Shown here: piece after piece, positions 30,925-41,094 of the stretch
Layout of the letters: each line of letters starts with the position of its first letter
Position numbering within the stretch: position 1 is the first letter of the stretch
NCBI GenBank assembly: GCA_032717465.1
Contig: CM064683.1
Location: 39,540,542-39,604,541 of the forward strand
DNA: 64,000 nt
DNA from: Coenobita brevimanus
Lineage: Eukaryota; Arthropoda; Malacostraca; Decapoda; Coenobitidae
Direction of reading: 5' to 3'
Translations under genes and position numbers: made by a program
Notes under the pieces: generated by a model
Seen by the model: the letters and a program-made list of their open reading frames with translations, nothing else
Databases searched by the model: none
What the model was told of the DNA's origin: nothing

Positions 30925-31085
30925 ATGGAGGGATGGAGTGGAGAGATATATGAGAGAGGGGGGTGTGAGTTGGGAGCAGGGCAATGAATGGCAGGGGACA
31001 GGGTGACATGGATGCAATTTGTTTGTGGCTACCCCTTACAGGATTAAGGCATCTGGCAATAGATAGATAAGATAGACAGGATCAA
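30925..31085 (+). mobile_element. LINE-R 3' end fragment
   Basis: Sense terminus from GATGAGATGGAGGGATGGAG to CTGGCAATAGATAGAT. Confidence 0.85.
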
Positions 31086-31204
31086 TTATCACAAAAGAGG
31101 TTAGATGATTGTCCAGCCGGTGTTACAAAATGCTGACCTGCTTTTGGTGTCAATTGGCAGAGTTGTGATTATAAACAAAGACTGCTTTTTAAATACGATT
31201 TTAA

Positions 31205-31437
31205 TTCCATCTATTGCCAGATGCTTGAATCCCGAAAGGGGTGCCCACAAACAAATCACCTCCATGGCACCCTGTCCCCCACCATTTCACTGCCCTCCTC
31301 CCAGCTCACACCATCCTCCTTCATATACCTCTCCACTCCATCCCTCCATCTCATCCTCCTCCTCCCTCTCCCCTCCTCACTCACATACACTCTCCTCATT
31401 AGTCTCTCGTTCTCCATCCTCACCACTTGGCCAAAAG
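31205..31437 (-). mobile_element. LINE-R 3' end fragment
   Basis: Antisense terminus with a readable stretch ending in [11 protein letters not shown]. The tail is on the left. Truncated near ENERLMRRVYVSE. Confidence 0.85.
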
Positions 31438-31744
31438 ATTCTATAATTATAAATGAAACACAGTAACACACATCAAAACTTTAAAATACACACACACAAA
31501 AATATTGTTAAAAAATTCTAGAAGGGACCGGTAGGAAAAAACAGGAAAACATGGCAAAATAAAGTGGTGGCCTGCCTCATTAACTACTATCCTTGCTTTT
31601 GTTGTTAACGTCCTCTGCCGTGGTGGTGATGGAGGGGACACTGGCAAAATGTGGCAGTTTTGATAAAGATGAATCTAAAAAAAAAACTCAATTTATATGT
31701 AAAACCATCAGAAAAAGTCAAACTATGTGTAAAAAAAAAGTAAA
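31438..31744. other. Unassigned AT-rich DNA
   Basis: No gene or repeat family recognised. Confidence 0.5.
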
Positions 31745-32072
31745 ATGAGGATATAAAGGAGCGTTGTGGTGTGGCTGTGGATGTGATAGGAAGCGTTATG
31801 AGGAACACACTGAGGTGGTTTGGCCATGTGGAGAGGATGGACGGTGAAAGACTGATGAAGAGAGTGTATGTGAGTGAGGTGGAGGGGGGAAGAGGGAGGG
31901 GGAGGCCGAGGATGAGATGGAGGGATGGGGTGGAGAGGTATATGAGAGAGGGGGGTGTGAGTTGGGAGCAGGTGAGTGAAATGGCGGGGGACAGGGCGAC
32001 TTCGAGGCGATTTGTTTGTGGCCACCCCAAACGGGATTGAGGTGTCTGGCAATAGATAGACAGATAGATCAT
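31745..32072 (+). mobile_element. LINE-R 3' fragment
   Basis: Sense C-terminal coding segment ([40 protein letters not shown]) and the terminus with [11 protein letters not shown] readable to the end, then (GATA)n. Nearly identical to the 32866-33303 copy, suggesting recent amplification from a common source. Confidence 0.9.
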
Positions 32073-32345
32073 TTCAGCCAAAAACACAATTGCGAAAGTT
32101 TGAACCATTTTTTCGGTCTTTTAGACAAATCTAAGACATGTTTCTTTAATGGCATTTTTGTCACAAATTATTTATGTTTTACTCTAGAATATAACCTAAC
32201 CAACCCAAAGCTTCTGGAGTACATTAAAAATTTGTGATGAAAATGCCATAGAAAAGTGTCTTTAAATTACCTAAAATACTGAAAAAAAAAAAAAGGATCA
32301 AAATCTCGTAATTCAGTTATTGGCAGAAACTATACCAACCAAATT

Positions 32346-32390
<45 letters not shown>
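32073..32390. other. Unassigned AT-rich DNA and (AT)n
   Basis: No gene seen. The (AT)n run at 32349-32390 abuts the tail of the next SINE-A. Confidence 0.55.
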
Positions 32391-32392
<2 letters not shown>

Positions 32393-32866
32393 ATCATCCA
32401 ATCCTACACTGCCCCATGAGGAGCATAGGAGCCCGGGGCTAGGTAGTTGGTCCTGACATTTAAGATGAGAGTGACCAGCCTCACTCATCCCTGAGTGGCA
32501 TTACATGAGCAATCAACCCCAATCATCCCTTGGATATAAACCTTCACTGGTTCAATCCGATTGGAGCGCAATAATTACTCATTAAACCACCAGGCGCCAA
32601 AATTTGGTTATATGGTTACCACCCAGCATAGTAAATGGTTTCCTGGTGTACAGGAAGCCATTTGGCTTATCACTCAGTGTACAGTCACCCACAGGCAGAA
32701 GGAAAAGGAAAGAAAGAAAGACAGAAGAGGAAGTGTATAGTTAACCATAGGCAGAAGGACAAGGAAAGAATGAAGTAAAGGAAGACAGAAGAGGATGGAA
32801 GGAAAGAAGGATGGAGGAGAGGAAAGGGCAGACACCCGACAGCAGCACTACATCGAGTGAGTGGAT
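32391..32866 (-). mobile_element. SINE-A copy fused to LINE-R
   Basis: Full antisense SINE-A whose 5' end (CTACATCGAGTGAGTGGAT) joins LINE-R coding sequence without any spacer. The left tail abuts (AT)n. Confidence 0.87.
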
Positions 32867-33300
32867 AACAACTCTAACGTATGGAAGTGAAGCTTGGACG
32901 TTGTTGGAAGGACACAAGTCAAGAGTGAGAGCAGTGGAAATGAGTTATTTACGAGGAGCCTGTGGAGTCACATGGAGAGACAGGCTGACGAATGAGGATA
33001 TAAAGGAGCGTTGTGGTGTGGATGTGGATGTGATAGGAAGCGTTATGAGGAACACACTGAGGTGGTTTGGCCATATGGAGAGGATGGAGGGTGAAAGACT
33101 GATGAAGAGAGTGTATGTGAGTGAGGTGGAGGGGGGAAGAGGGAGGGGGAGGCCGAGGATGAGATGGAGGGATGGGGTGGAGAGGTATATGAGAAAGGGG
33201 TGTGTGAGTTGGGAGCAGGGCAGTGAAATGGCGGGGGACAAGGCGACTTGGAGGCGATTTGTTTGTGGCCACCCCAAACAGGATTGAGGCGTCTGGCAGT

Positions 33301-33303
<3 letters not shown>
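32866..33303 (+). mobile_element. LINE-R C-terminal fragment joined to SINE-A
   Basis: Sense LINE-R starting abruptly at TLTYGSEAWTLLEGHKSR and open to the terminus ([34 protein letters not shown]). It ends CTGGCAGTAGATATAT, where the GATA tail has become a (TA)n of about 95 bp (33303-33397). Confidence 0.9.

Positions 33304-33397
<94 letters not shown>
33303..33397. repeat. (TA)n microsatellite at LINE-R tail
   Basis: Uninterrupted (TA)n directly after the LINE-R terminus. Likely expanded from the GATA tail. Confidence 0.95.
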
Positions 33398-33398
<1 letters not shown>

Positions 33399-33439
33399 GG
33401 TACTCCTTTGTCTCCTCCTCCTCCTCCTCTCCCCTTCCA

Positions 33440-34059
33440 ACTCTCACTTACACTCTCCATTAAGTCTATATTAACTTGACAAAAATCCCTAAACCCTTTC
33501 CAGCTTGGGCTACCCTAGTTAAACGCAATGTATATACCAATGGCCTTAGTTAAACTGAAGGGCTGATTTGCAAGGAGATTCAGCCGTATATCCAAACTAA
33601 GGCTGATCATATTCAACAATCAGGCATTAATATTTAACCTGTATGAGCTACATAAACAGGGTACGGTAGGGAAGATTGTATAGTTCCGAATGTCAACCCA
33701 AACAAACAAATCCACCGTACAGAATCAAGCTTGTAAATGACCCAGAATACATGTGACGAGTATCAGGATATCTTCTCGGCATCACAGGGATAATAAGTAG
33801 CCCAAAGAACATCAAGTATCTTCTGGATCTTCTTAAAAAACGAAGGTAAGAAATGACAGCGTTCGCCTGGTAGCCTGGTGTTTATGGCGTGTTGATGTTG
33901 CACTGACTTGCCTTGGCACTGAGCACATCATCCTTGCCTCACTCTGAAGGAGGCCGAACTTGATGTATGGTACATCCGGCAAGTGTCTGGTGTGGACAAG
34001 AGGAAACCATTGCCCATGTGTTAACATTTTCAAGATGGCCTGCATATAAGAGGGCACAG
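33440..34059. other. Unassigned DNA
   Basis: A short (CTC)n at 33411-33432 precedes it. No gene or repeat family recognised in the rest. Confidence 0.5.
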
Positions 34060-34265
34060 TAAGAAATTTTCAGAAAGCTGGCAAGACTGAATGTTAGGAA
34101 ATATTTTACTGTACTCGTTTTTAATAGAGTGGTGGAAAATTGGAATAATTTCCCAGAGAAATTAATCAGAGCAGAAAATATTGAAAAGTTTGAACATGAG
34201 TTAGGTAAAGAGTGGAAAAATCAGAAACAAAAGTACAATTTTAAAGAAATAAACAAATCATGTGA
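34060..34265 (+). mobile_element. RT C-terminal remnant of a CR1-group LINE
   Basis: In one frame this reads RVVENWNNFPEKLIRAENIE, then KFEHELGKEWKNQK, the hallmark end of the RT C-terminal domain in CR1/Jockey-group elements (RVVNxWNxLPxxVV). Only this end survives. The 30-bp repeat array begins directly downstream and its first unit continues this reading frame. Confidence 0.65.
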
Positions 34266-34267
34266 GT

Positions 34268-34612
34268 CAATTCAAGTGACCAAGAAGACGGAGGTGTGAA
34301 TTCAAGTGCCCAAGAAGACGAGTGTTTGAGTTCAAGTGACCAAGAAGACGAGTGTCTGAATTCAACTGACCAAGAAGACGGGTGTTTGAATTCAAGCGAC
34401 CAAGAAGACGTGTTTGAATTCAACTGACCAAGAAGACCGGTGTTTGGATTCAAGCAACCTAGGAGATGGGGGTTTGAATTCAAGTGACCAAGAAGATGGG
34501 GGTTTGAATTCAAGTGACCAAGAAGACGAATGTTTGGATTCAAGTGACCAAGAAGACGAGTGTTTGGATTCAAGTGACCAAGAAGACGAGTGTTTGGATT
34601 CAAGCAACCAGT
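34268..34612 (+). repeat. 30-bp tandem repeat, about 12 copies
   Basis: Unit TTCAAGTGACCAAGAAGACG plus about 10 bp. One unit is 27 bp, so most units keep the reading frame. In one frame the array reads repeats of DSSDQEDECL, an acidic serine-rich peptide; in another, VTKKTSVWIQ. It sits between the remnant at 34060 and the first ATG of LINE-Z ORF1. Confidence 0.92.
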
Positions 34613-34630
34613 CAAATACCCCACAAGAAG

Positions 34631-35800
34631 ATGGAAGGACAAGATTCTTCCGAGGACTATTCTGGCAGAGAATATCAGAGCAACGACATGGTGAATGGAG
34701 AAGGAAGGGCCACAGAAGGATCAGACAATAAGAATGATAATGGTGCAGCAGAGGCACCAGGCAGCAACGACGACAGTGAGGAGGAGAAGGATAAACAACA
34801 AGAAAATGGGAAGAAATGGAAGCCAAGAATGAAAGACACAGAAGCACGGAAAAATGTTGAAAAACAAGAACGGAAAATTGGGAAGCGAGGATGAGAAAAT
34901 GAACTGGTGACAGACGACAAGAATGACTCAGTAAACATTACTTATAACAGTTTGGAAATCAATTCTTCTACACAAAAGTCTCCAGATACAAAAAGAAAGT
35001 GTGCTAGGTGCAGAAAATATGTGAGGAAACAAGACAAAGCAATGTGGTGTGATGGATGTGAAGAATGGATTCACATACAGATGGGGTCAAGAAGACACTG
35101 CACTGAACACAAAATGACAAGTGAATTATATGAGGCAGTTAGAAAGGACAATGGAGAGTGTGTAAATATAAGGTATAAATGCAATCAGTATCTTAAAGGT
35201 GAGAGAGAAAATGGAGCAGGCAAGGAAAAGAAGGGATTAAAACTTGCTCATAGGGAATTGGAAATTATGGCAGAAAGATATAAGAAAATGGAAGAAAATT
35301 TGGAGAAATCAAAGGAAAGATATGAACAAAGTGAAAAGGAGAAGGAAATATTGTTTAAAGAGAAAGAAAAAGCAGAGGAAATGCAAAAGAAAGTAGAAAA
35401 AGAATATGAAGAAAATAGAAAGAAAAATTCTCATGGTGAAAAAGAAAAAGAATGTAAAAATCTGAGGAAAATAATTAAAAATTTGGAAGAAAGGGTCATG
35501 TATGAAAGTATTGAAAAAGAAGAAGCAAAAATAAATGAGGAAAAACTAAGAGAAATCCTAATTGTAGTAAAGGAAGAAAACACTGCATTGAAAAGAAGAT
35601 TAGATATTGAGAGTCAACAAAAACTTAAAGAACAGTATGACAAGATGGAAGAAGAAACCAGGAAAAGAAGAAAAAGAGCAGATCACAGACAAAATATAGA
35701 AAATAATGGAGAAAGCAAACAAAAAGAGATAGAAATAGAAAATGAAAATAAAAAACAAAGTGAAATATATGAAATAGAAGGGAAAACAGCCAAGCAGTGA
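34631..35800 (+). pseudogene. LINE-Z ORF1: PHD-like finger plus coiled coil
   Basis: From ATG 34631 (MEGQDSSEDYSGREYQ) the frame is broken once by TGA at 34892 and then runs to 35800. At 35000-35190 it shows Cys-x2-Cys, Cys-x2-Cys, His, Cys, then one final Cys (CARC, CDGC, WIH, HC, YKC). This is a PHD-type ligand order lacking its last cysteine, where tyrosine stands. From about 35250 to 35700 it is a highly charged coiled coil (KEKEILFKEKEKAEEMQKK). A shift near 35795 continues into 35797-36006. ORF1 proteins of CR1-group LINEs often combine PHD and coiled-coil parts for RNA binding and multimerisation; that role here is inferred. Confidence 0.8.
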
Positions 35801-36011
35801 AAACCAGTGAGGATAATGTAATAGATAGTGAAGTAACAGTAACTGATAGAGAGAAGCATAAGGAACAAGAAAATTATGAAGCTACTGACAGAAAAGAAAA
35901 TGGTAAAAAAGAAATGGCAGAAGGAGAAAAAGAACAACAGAAAGAAAGTACAGAAAAGTTAAACAACAAAAAAGACAGAGAAATCTGGAAGAGGGCAAGG
36001 AAATAAAGGAA

Positions 36012-36350
36012 TGTTGATATTTTACTAGAGGAAACTGTAAGTTTGGAAAAGAGTGTAGATACAAACATATAATGAGAATAAATGAGACAGTCATAGAAAG
36101 AAGGAACATTGAATGCAAGTACTATAAGAAAGGAAAATGTATGAAAGGGAATGGATGTAGGTTTTATCATATAAGAAATGAAAGGTGTAGATTCTTTGAA
36201 AGAGGGTATTGTAAAAAGGGTAAATACTGCAGCTATGTGCATGAAGAAACAAAAGACAAAATAGTAAATGAAAAGAGTGAAACAAAAATGAGGAACATAA
36301 GAGAAATATTGAAGGAAGAAAATTTTGGGAAAGCAGAAAAACAGTATTAG
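36012..36350 (+). pseudogene. LINE-Z triple CCCH zinc-finger segment
   Basis: One frame encodes three fingers of exact C-x7-C-x5-C-x3-H spacing. The first (36012-36068) is YFTRGNCKFGKECRYKH after an initial Cys, with an in-frame TGA directly after that Cys. The second is CKYYKKGKCMKGNGCRFYH and the third CRFFERGYCKKGKYCSYVH. CCCH fingers of this spacing bind RNA in host proteins. The segment follows ORF1 in another frame (shift near 36000), so it was probably part of the same protein originally. Downstream it becomes a Lys/Glu-rich tail ending at 36350. Confidence 0.85.
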
Positions 36351-36594
36351 AAAAATTGATATTGAGAGTGAAAGACATATGGAAGGAAATGAAAAACTTG
36401 CAGGAAGAAAGAATGTGAATATAGATGAGGAAGGAATGTACAAGCTAACGAAATACAAAAACAAAGAAGTTAAAGAAACAGATCATAATACAATATTAAT
36501 AGCAATGGATGATAAAATGAAAGAAGTAAGGAATGACTATGTAAAAAAGTGGTACTTTAAAAAAGAAGGAGGATGGGAAAAGTTTAAAAAATGA
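36325..36594 (+). pseudogene. LINE-Z endonuclease C-terminal remnant
   Basis: 90 codons including ETDHNTILIAMD. This resembles the last conserved S/T-D-H block of apurinic-type LINE endonucleases, followed by the usual basic linker (YVKKWYFKKEGGWEKF). The rest of the roughly 230-residue endonuclease is absent, so an internal deletion has joined the CCCH segment to the endonuclease end. This identification rests on a short motif. Between 36600 and 37117 the linker continues in broken frames. Confidence 0.55.
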
Positions 36595-37117
36595 CAGAGA
36601 AAAATGAAATTTTTGAGAGGCTGTGGAAAAAAGTAAACTACCAGGAACAAAGTATTGAAACTGAGTGGAATAAGTGGAAGGAAGTAGTGTATAATATACT
36701 GGATAAAGCATTTGGGAAATAAGAATGTCAAAAAGGGTTCAACCAGGAATAGATAAAAGGGTGAAGATATTAATGGAAAGAAAAAGGAAGATAAGGAAAC
36801 AAATAAGAAAAGAGAATGATAAAACCAGAAAAGCAAACTTTATAACAGAAAGAAAAGAGATTGAGCAAAATATATAAATGAAAATGAGGAAAGAAGAAGA
36901 GAAGAAATTAGTAATCAGCTTAATGATAAAAGAAATAATAGTGATACGCTGTGGAAGTTAAGGAGAAGACTTAACAAGAAACCCCAGTGGCAGTATGTAG
37001 TAAGAGATAAAGATGGAAGTGATATAAGAAACCCAGAAAAGATAAAAGAGTTACAGAATACTATAAAGAGATATACAAAACAAATGACTTAACAAAAGGA
37101 TATGAGGAATACACAGA

Positions 37118-38259
37118 ATGCTTAGAGAGTATGATCAGAGAATGATGTATGAAAACAAGGAAGAGGAAAAATTAAGTGAGGAAGAGGTGAAAATGGTAAT
37201 AACAAAGTTAAAGACTGGTAAAGCAACTGGCCCAGATAAAATTAGCAATGAAATGATTAAAAGATGTGGGAAAAGTATGAAGGATTCAATAATAAGAATG
37301 ATGATGAAAATATATGATAGAGAAATAATACCAAATGAATGGCACAAGGCATACATAAAAAATATATATAAGGGAAAAGGTAACAAGAAAGATTTAAACA
37401 ATTACAGAGGACTGATACTGAACTCACACCTGATGAAAATGATGGAGAAAATAATAGAAATGAAGGAGACAGAAAAGCTGGAGAATATGAGTGATTACCA
37501 GTGCGGGGCAAGGAAAGGAAAATCAGTGAGGGAACATCATTTTTTTATAAGAAATATTATTGAAGAAGCACAACAGAAAAAGAAAGAAATAACAGCAGTA
37601 TATTTTGATGTATCAAAGTGCTTTGACAAAATGGTATTAAAGGAAGTAATGAAGGAGTTATGGCTAAAGGGAATAAAGGGTAAAAACTGGAGAATGATAT
37701 ATGAAATTAATATGAAAAATGAATTGATACCCATGACAGAAATTGGGGAATGTAAAGGAGTGTATGTACAGGAGATGATAAGACAGGGATCAGTGCTAGG
37801 GGCCAAAATAAGTTCAATAACTATGGATTCACTAAGCAGAATGATGAGAGAAAAAGAAAGTAATTGGAAAATAGGAAATGTAAGGATAAGCCCATTAATA
37901 TTTCAAGATGATATCATGGCAATAGAGGAAAATTACAAAATACAGGATACAATAAACACAATTGAAGTATTTCTAAAATTAAAAAGACTAGAAATTAATG
38001 AACATAAAACAAAGCAACCAGCATTAGTAGGCAAGGGAAAAAGAGTAAAAATAAATGGTAAAGAAATTGTAAGAACACAAAGTCATAAGTACCTGGGAAT
38101 AATTATACAAGAAAAAGGGAAACAGAATATTAAAGTGGAAAATATGATAAATAAAGCAAGGGTAGCGGCAAATGAATGTATTAACATCATAAATAGAAGA
38201 GAACTGAAAAAAAGTAGAATTAAAATTGGACTAAAATTATTTAATACTTGTGTATTACC
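37118..38259 (+). pseudogene. LINE-Z reverse transcriptase, N-terminal part
   Basis: An open frame of about 380 codons, ended only by the LINE-R insertion. Motifs: GKATGPDKISNEMIKRCGKS (fingers), YIKNIYKGKGNKKDLNNYRG, YQCGARKGKSVREHHF, motif A VYFDVSKCFDKM with the catalytic Asp, motif B RQGSVLGAKISSITMDSL, motif C LIFQDDIMAIEE, and HKYLGIIIQEKGK. Motif C is FQDD and not the common YADD or FADD. Both aspartates remain, so the box may be a family variant. Its last native codons before the insertion read KLFNTCVLP. Of all RT relics in the window it has the longest uninterrupted frame. Confidence 0.9.
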
Positions 38260-38264
38260 AATAC

Positions 38265-40100
38265 AACAGCAACACCGAGGTTAAGAGACTGGTGAAGGAG
38301 AGTAAGAAGAAAGTGGATGAAGAGTTTGGGAGGAATCTGAGTGTGAAATGGAGGGAGAGTAAGAAATTGTTTTGGAAGGAGGTAAAGAAAGTAAGGCACT
38401 GTGAAAGGGGAAATAGTAGGGGAGTGAAAGATAGGAATAATAGATTGTTGGTGGAGAAGAGAGAGAAATTGAGGAGATGGAAGGAGCACTTTGAGGATTT
38501 GTTGAATGTAGAGAGTGAGAGCAGTGTGAGTATAAGTGGTTGGGGAATGGCTGGGAGAAGAAGAGATGAGAGGAGGGAGGAAGAGATCAGTAGGTCGGAA
38601 GTAGTGGAAGCGATGAAGAAGATTAAGCTGGGAAAGGCCCCAGGAATTGATGGAGTGTGTGGTGAAATGCTTAGGTATGGGGGTGAGATTGTTGTGGAGT
38701 GGATATGGAAGTTGTGTAGATTGGCTTGGGAAGAGGGAAGGGTTCCAGAGGACTGGAAATCAGGTATAATTGTTCCTCTGTACAAAGGAAAAGGGGAGAG
38801 AGAAGTATGTGGTAACCATAGGGGTATTTGCCTTCTTAGTGTGACTGGTAAAATATATGGTAGAATACTCATTGATAGGGTTAGGCATATAACAGAGGAC
38901 CTAGCTGGAGAAGAACAAGGGGGATTTAGGAAGGGAAAAGGGTGTGTAGATCAGATATTTGTTCTAAGATGTTTAGTGGAGAAGTATCTAGAGAAGGGAA
39001 GGAAAGTGTATGCTGCCTTCATGGACTTGGAGAAAGCTTATGACAGAATAGATAGGCAAGGTATATGGAAGGTATTAAGAATATATGGAGTGGAGGGGAA
39101 ATTGTTGTGTGCTGTGAAGAGTATGTACGAGGGAGCTAGGGCTACGGTGCGAGTGGATGGTGAGCTGAGTGAGTTCTTTGATCTCAATGTGGGACTGAAA
39201 CAGGGGTGTGTAATGTCTCCATGGCTGTTTAATATATATATGGATGGGGTTGTAAAGGAGGTACAAGGTAGGGCAGAGGTTGAGAATAGAAGAGTTGACC
39301 CGCGAGATTTAAAATCCTCTCTCTCTCTCTCTCTCTCTCTCTGCCACTATATACACTGTATAGGCTGAATGAGGGTGAGATTTGGAAGCTTCCGGTGTTG
39401 CTGTTTGCTGATGATACAGTATTGTTGAGTGAAGATGAATGGGAGTTGCAAGGTTTGGTGAATGAATCTGAGACAGTGTGTAGGAGGAGGAAGCTGAAAG
39501 TTAATGTAAACAAAAGTAAAGTTATGGTGTTTGAAAGGAATGAAGTCACAGAGTGTGGAGTGAGGTTGGATGGTGAGGATATGGAGAATGTGAGTGCATT
39601 CAAGTACTTGGGTAGTGTGATGAGTAAGGATGGAACTGTGGGGGATGAAGTACGTGAAAGGGTACAGCAGGGAAGAAAGGTTGTTGGTACACTGAAAGCA
39701 GCGATGAGAAATAGGGAGGTGAGTATGGAAGTTAAGAAGTCACTGCATGATGGTATTGTGATCCCTACCCTGACGTATGGAAGCGAGGCGTGGACCTTGC
39801 AAGAGGGGAACAAGTCAAGAGTGAGAGCAGTGGAAATGAGTTACTTGAGAGGAGCATGTGGAGTGACGTGGAGGGACAGGCTGACGAATGAAGAAGTGAA
39901 GGAACGTTGTGGGGTAGATGTGGATGTGGTTGAAAAGATTAGGAGAAATACACTGAGGTGGTTTGGACATGTGGAGAGAATGGAGAATGAAAGACTGACT
40001 AAGAGGGTGTATGTAGGTGAGGTGGAGGGAGGGAGAGGGAGGGGTAGACCGAGGATGAGGTGGAGGGATGGAGTTGAGAGGTATATGAGGGAGGGGGGGT
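38265..40100 (+). pseudogene. LINE-R reverse transcriptase ORF2, longest copy
   Basis: Open from 38265 to the insert. It reads KESKKKVDEEFGRNLSVKW, KLGKAPGIDGVCGEMLRYGG, IIVPLYKGKGEREVCGNHRG, GGFRKGKGCVDQIFVLR, motif A AAFMDLEKAYDRIDR and motif B KQGCVMSPWLFNIYMDG. After the insert it resumes at 39395 with motif C FADDTVLLSED, KVNVNKSKVMVFERN, YLGSVMSKDG, TYGSEAWTLQEGNKSR and LRWFGHVERMENERL, ending about 40100 with RRYM-type basic residues. All catalytic residues are intact. The only clear lesions are 5' truncation (no endonuclease) and the (CT)n insert, so it is the least decayed RT in the window. Confidence 0.92.
39275..39366. mobile_element. (CT)n-bearing dispersed insert, copy 1
   Basis: A 92-bp segment, AGAGGTTGAGAATAGAAGAG, a unique stretch to AAAATC, (CT)n, then GCCACTATATACACTGTATA and GGCT. 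The flanks and the (CT)n context are shared almost exactly with 41661-41774. It replaces or interrupts LINE-R coding between EVQGR and EGEIWKLPVLL. No inverted repeats or obvious target duplication. Confidence 0.8.
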
Positions 40101-40212
40101 GAGTTGGGGGGAGGGGAGTCAAATGGTGGGTGACAGAATGACTTGGAGGCGTTTTGTCTGCGGCCACCCTTTGCGGGATTAGGGCGTCGGGCTATAGATA
40201 GATAGTATTACC

Positions 40213-41005
40213 GATAATGTTGTTTGGAAGGGAAAGTGGGAAAACATCATGAGAAAAAGAAAAGAAAGCTGTAAATAATGTTCAGACTCAGTACTTAACA
40301 ATATTAATCAAGGTACCAAGGACAACACCGAAATGTGCTTTATTATATGAAACACAGGAAGTAAAAATAGAACACAAAATTAATCAAAGAAAACTTGAAT
40401 ATTACATTGAACTCAAGAATAGGGAAGAAGACGCTGTTGAAGTAAAGATGATAAAACAGTGTGAAGATTTTGAAAGAGAGTACGTGAGAGAAATAATAGA
40501 CATTAAAGAAAAGTACAGCATACCTGAAGACTTAGAAACATTAGAAGAGAGAGTGGCAAAAAGGGTAATAAAAGAAAAAATAATGACAAAAAATAAAGAA
40601 GAAATTTGTGAAGACACGAGAAAAGGGAGTAAGACAAAGGAATCAGTGGAACAAGAAATAGACCTACAGAGATACCTAGAGGAAATAGAGTTTGAAAGCG
40701 CAAAGATTATATTTTTTATTCGAACCAAAATGTTAGAAGTGAAGGAAAATTATAAGAAAAAGTACCGGTATGAGCCTAACCTTATATGTGACATGTGCCA
40801 AGAAGAGAATGAAAATCAGCATCATTTATTCATATGTGAAGCATACCAAGATTTAACAAGAGAAATTAAAGGAAAAGAATCAATAACAGAAATACTAAAA
40901 CAAAATGAATTACAGGTTGTAGCAAATACAGTGGGCAGAATAATGAAACGAAGAGAAGTATTTATGAATATAAGGAGCAACATAGAAATGAACAATAGAG
41001 ATTGA
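40213..41005 (+). pseudogene. LINE-Z RT C-terminal continuation
   Basis: Right of the LINE-R insertion the LINE-Z frame resumes with IMLFGRESGKT, the equivalent of the conserved LLYGSExW segment. After a decayed stretch it is open again from 40448 to 41005. This last part ends in a finger CDMCQEENENQHHLFICEAY (Cys-x2-Cys...His-His...Cys). A C-terminal Zn knuckle of this kind is known from several LINE lineages. The stop at 41003 precedes a short A-rich 3' region and the (AAC)n tail. Confidence 0.8.
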
Positions 41006-41094
41006 AAAAAGAATAATAATAAATAAATAAATAAGCCATCTTGTTTAAAGACAAGAACTCCCGGATGGGAGTAGGCGCCAACAACAACAACAAC

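Larger units (their letters stand above)
38260..40204 (+). mobile_element. LINE-R, longest copy, inserted in LINE-Z
   Basis: Sense LINE-R flanked by perfect 8-bp duplications GTATTACC (38252-38259 and 40205-40212). It starts within the linker before the RT and ends in the GATA tail. It is itself interrupted at 39275-39366 by a (CT)n-bearing insert. It serves as the reference copy for the family here because the RT domain is otherwise continuous. Confidence 0.96.
34631..41094 (+). mobile_element. LINE-Z, zinc-finger-rich non-LTR element split by LINE-R
   Basis: A composite element in sense orientation. ORF1 has a PHD-like finger and a long coiled coil (34631-35800), followed by three CCCH zinc fingers (36012-36240). 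Then come an endonuclease remnant (36440-36500), an RT (37118-38259) and its continuation (40213-41005) with a C-terminal CxxC-HH-C finger. The 3' end is at GGCGCC followed by (AAC)n at 41078-41094. A 1945-bp LINE-R lies between 38260 and 40204. Total own length is about 4.5 kb. All reading frames carry stops or shifts. I do not recognise the clade. An endonuclease remnant argues for an APE-type element. Confidence 0.85.

Noticed and set aside
33223..33474. Open frames through (TA)n encoding Ile-Tyr repeats
   Set aside because: Microsatellite artefact.
34907..36350. Host CCCH/PHD zinc-finger gene
   Set aside because: Stops and frameshifts, and direct linkage to a reverse transcriptase with a LINE-like 3' tail, indicate a retrotransposon.
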